A stretch of DNA of 7,845 nucleotides from contig JBHHXR010000174.1 of the NCBI GenBank assembly GCA_046757205.1, positions 1-7,845 of the forward strand, read 5' to 3'. The position numbers and the translations under genes were made by a program. Under the pieces are notes generated by a model. It was not told the origin of the DNA, did not search any database, and saw only the letters and a program-made list of their open reading frames with translations. Positions 6,686-7,845 of the stretch are shown one piece after another; the first letter of the stretch is position 1; every line of letters begins with the position of its first letter. The DNA comes from JBHHXR01 sp046757205 (GTDB lineage Bacteria; Pseudomonadota; Alphaproteobacteria; Rhodobacterales; Rhodobacteraceae).

Positions 6686-7369
6686 TCAGGTCTTGAACAC
6701 CTTTTCATAGGCAAGCTTCAAGGCCACGTCGACGTCGGCCATGGTTACCGGCAATCCCAAATCAATCAGGCTCGTAACGCCATAGCGCGAAATGCCGCAG
6801 GGTACAATTCCTTCGTAATGGCTCAGATCGGGCTCCACATTGATCGAGAAGCCGTGAAATGTCACCCAGCGGCGGATGCGAACGCCGATCGCGGCGATCT
6901 TGTCCTCGGCGGGCGTGCCGTCCGAAAGCGGCGGCTTGTCCGGCCGCACGACCCAGACACCGACGCGGCCCTCTCTTCGCTCGCCGGCGACACCGAACCC
7001 GGCGAGCGTGCGGATCACCCATTCCTCGAGCTTTGACACGTATCCTCGCACGTCCCGCCCGCGCCGGTTCAGGTCCAGCATCGGGTAGACGACGCGCTGG
7101 CCCGGGCCGTGATAGGTGTACTGCCCGCCGCGGCGCGTCTGATGAACCGGGATACTACCGGCGTTGAGCAGTTGGCGCGGGTCGGCGCTGGTGCCGGCGG
7201 TGTAGACCGGCGGATGTTCGACCAGCCATATCCTTTCCGGCGCGCCGCCGGCGATCATCCTGCCGACATGCGCCTCCATTTCAGAGACGGCGTCGGGATA
7301 GGGCACGAGGCCGTTTCCGACCGCCCATTCCGGCGGCGCTGTTCGTGTTCGCGCATCCACTTCCCGCAT
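6686..7369 (-). CDS. lipB: lipoyl(octanoyl) transferase
   Basis: LipB moves the octanoyl group from acyl carrier protein to a lysine of lipoyl domains (2-oxoacid dehydrogenase E2, GcvH). LipA then adds sulfur. It acts in the cytoplasm. The 227-residue protein shows EHPPVYTAGTSA (51-62), the signature RRGGQYTYHGPGQ (79-91), catalytic K157 in DKIAAIGVR, HGFSINVEPDLSHY (172-185) and catalytic C191 in VPCGISRYGVTS. The length and order are normal. The ATG at 7369 has a purine-rich GGGGAG directly against it, too close for an ideal ribosome-binding site. However, the next Met (residue 31) would cut into the conserved WAVGNGLVPYPDAV region, so the upstream start is kept. The cytochrome c gene follows 58 nt after the stop. 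Confidence 0.96.
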   Translation of the reverse strand: MREVDARTRTAPPEWAVGNGLVPYPDAVSEMEAHVGRMIAGGAPERIWLVEHPPVYTAGTSADPRQLLNAGSIPVHQTRRGGQYTYHGPGQRVVYPMLDLNRRGRDVRGYVSKLEEWVIRTLAGFGVAGERREGRVGVWVVRPDKPPLSDGTPAEDKIAAIGVRIRRWVTFHGFSINVEPDLSHYEGIVPCGISRYGVTSLIDLGLPVTMADVDVALKLAYEKVFKT

Positions 7370-7416
7370 CTCCCCGATGGCGTTCTTCCCGTCTGGTCGC
7401 CAAGCGCGCCCCGCAT

Positions 7417-7445
7417 CCTATATGGCAACCGGCGGAGCGGGAAGA
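7417..7445 (-). promoter_or_regulatory. possible lipB promoter
   Basis: On the minus strand TATAGG (7422-7417) is a fair -10, with TCTTCC (7445-7440) 17 nt upstream as a poor -35. It lies about 48 nt before the lipB start. The call rests mainly on the -10 and position. Confidence 0.3.
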
Positions 7446-7518
7446 CCGCAAACACCGCCACGGACGGACGTCGCACGGGCCGGGCGCACGCGAAACCTGC
7501 CGACGGCGAGAATGGCTC

Positions 7519-7547
7519 TTCACAAGCCCCGGCCGTCTTGCTATACG
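7519..7547 (+). promoter_or_regulatory. putative tRNA-Leu promoter
   Basis: TTCACA (7519-7524) and TATACG (7542-7547) are separated by 17 nt. The predicted start is about 10 nt before the mature tRNA 5' end, a normal short leader for a tRNA gene. Confidence 0.55.
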
Positions 7548-7563
7548 CCCGGCACTCTCAGGT

Positions 7564-7650
7564 GCGGTCGTGGCGGAATTGGTAGACGCGCAGCGTTGAG
7601 GTCGCTGTGGGGTAACACCCGTGGAAGTTCGAGTCTTCTCGACCGCACCA
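7564..7650 (+). tRNA. tRNA-Leu (anticodon GAG)
   Basis: This is a complete class II tRNA of 87 nt including encoded CCA (7648-7650). The acceptor stem pairs GCGGTCG (7564-7570) with CGACCGC (7640-7646) perfectly. The anticodon stem CAGCG/CGCTG (7591-7595, 7603-7607) closes a 7 nt loop with GAG at 7598-7600, reading CUC and CUU codons. The long variable arm (7608-7622) contains a GGGT/ACCC stem, as expected for leucine. The T arm is GGAAG-TTCGAGT-CTTCT. Its 3' end is a likely attachment site for the element beginning just downstream. Confidence 0.95.
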
Positions 7651-7655
7651 AAACC

Positions 7656-7677
7656 ACCCTCTTGGGGGTCTGTTTTT
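7656..7677 (+). terminator. Rho-independent terminator after tRNA-Leu
   Basis: ACCCT (7656-7660) pairs with GGGGT (7665-7669, one T-G wobble) around a CTTG loop, followed by CTG and five T residues. It begins 5 nt after the CCA end. The stem is short but correctly placed. Confidence 0.6.
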
Positions 7678-7709
7678 CAAGCATTACAGACAGTTGACGC
7701 CCCTCCCGA

Positions 7710-7739
7710 GACACAAATTGGGACACAAAGGGGACACAA
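7710..7739 (+). repeat. three direct repeats of GACACAA
   Basis: GACACAA occurs at 7710-7716, 7722-7728 and 7733-7739, with spacings of 12 and 11 bases, about one helical turn. The last two copies share the longer form GGGACACAA. They lie just before the putative integrase start, where arm-type recombinase sites or an autoregulatory operator could sit. Confidence 0.6.
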
Positions 7740-7742
7740 GAG

Positions 7743-7845
7743 ATGGTGGTGGTGATGAAGCTCAAGTATGTGGATGAGCTATCAGGGAACTGCAAAAGGT
7801 TCCGTCGCAGGTATCCTAAAGCGGTCGCTGAGGTGCTTGGTGACG
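7743..7845 (+). CDS. putative tyrosine-recombinase integrase, N-terminal fragment cut by window edge
   Basis: An open frame starts with ATG at 7743 (or the ATG at 7755 after three GTG codons) and runs off the window after 34 codons. The readable protein includes MKLKYVDELSGNCKRFRRRY, then PKAVAEVLGD. A short N-terminal stretch with a basic aromatic FRRRYP followed by a leucine-glycine turn resembles the start of many phage-type integrases (the 'YFRRRVP..L...LG' pattern). The catalytic R, H and Y residues would lie outside the window, so the family call rests on this fragment and on context: it sits 92 nt downstream of a tRNA 3' end, points away from it, and is in lower-GC DNA. GGGG at 7730-7733 is a possible weak ribosome-binding site. 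Confidence 0.6.
   Translation, partial: MVVVMKLKYVDELSGNCKRFRRRYPKAVAEVLGD

Larger units (their letters stand above)
7370..7563. other. divergent lipB/tRNA-Leu intergenic region
   Basis: This GC-rich spacer holds promoters pointing both ways and no convincing gene. Frames read across it have no start with a ribosome-binding site and no recognisable motif. Confidence 0.6.

Noticed and set aside
6628..6714. Upstream extension of the cytochrome c gene to 6714
   Set aside because: It would overlap the end of lipB and bury the signal peptide; the ATG at 6627 gives a normal Sec signal.
7541..7795. 84-codon minus-strand frame across the tRNA and integrase start
   Set aside because: It overlaps an intact tRNA gene and is antisense to the integrase fragment; no motif is seen.
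1..7845. CRISPR array or retron-like structured repeat
   Set aside because: No regularly spaced repeats of 20 bases or more, no reverse transcriptase or Cas motifs; the only tandem repeat seen is the short GACACAA triplet.

Overview
The window looks like the chromosome of a high-GC alphaproteobacterium. The evidence is a cytochrome c550/c2-like gene directly upstream of an aa3-type oxidase subunit I gene, carA divergent from yqeY, and alphaproteobacterial-style promoters. I cannot name the genus. Most of it is core housekeeping and respiratory sequence, with one regulated-polysaccharide candidate on the left and the edge of an integrated element on the right.

Left block (1-3390, mostly minus strand): carA, the glutaminase subunit of carbamoyl-phosphate synthase, is followed 43 nt later by a membrane family 2 glycosyltransferase. 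Its N-terminus carries a two-motif MshEN (GSPII_E N-terminal) domain of the kind known to bind cyclic di-GMP, so it is a candidate c-di-GMP-controlled polysaccharide synthase. carA and yqeY (GatB/YqeY family) diverge from a 190 bp region in which a sigma-70-type promoter can be read for each direction.

Middle block (3865-7369, minus strand): lipB (octanoyltransferase), a periplasmic class I cytochrome c, ctaD (cytochrome c oxidase subunit I) and a DUF2244 membrane protein run in one direction. All heme, CuB and proton-channel residues I looked for in CtaD are present. No ctaC, ctaE, ctaB or ctaG accompanies it, so this is an orphan cyc-ctaD pair like the one known in Paracoccus. ctaD has its own promoter and an 11 bp interrupted hairpin at the predicted 5' end of its leader. 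DUF2244 follows ctaD by 12 nt and appears to start at TTG.

Right edge (7564-7845, plus strand): a complete tRNA-Leu(GAG) with encoded CCA is followed by a short terminator, three GACACAA repeats spaced about one helical turn apart, and the first 34 codons of a gene resembling the N-terminus of a tyrosine-recombinase integrase. GC drops from about 72% (7441-7500) to about 52% (7741-7845). This is probably the tRNA-proximal end of a prophage or genomic island whose cargo lies beyond the window.
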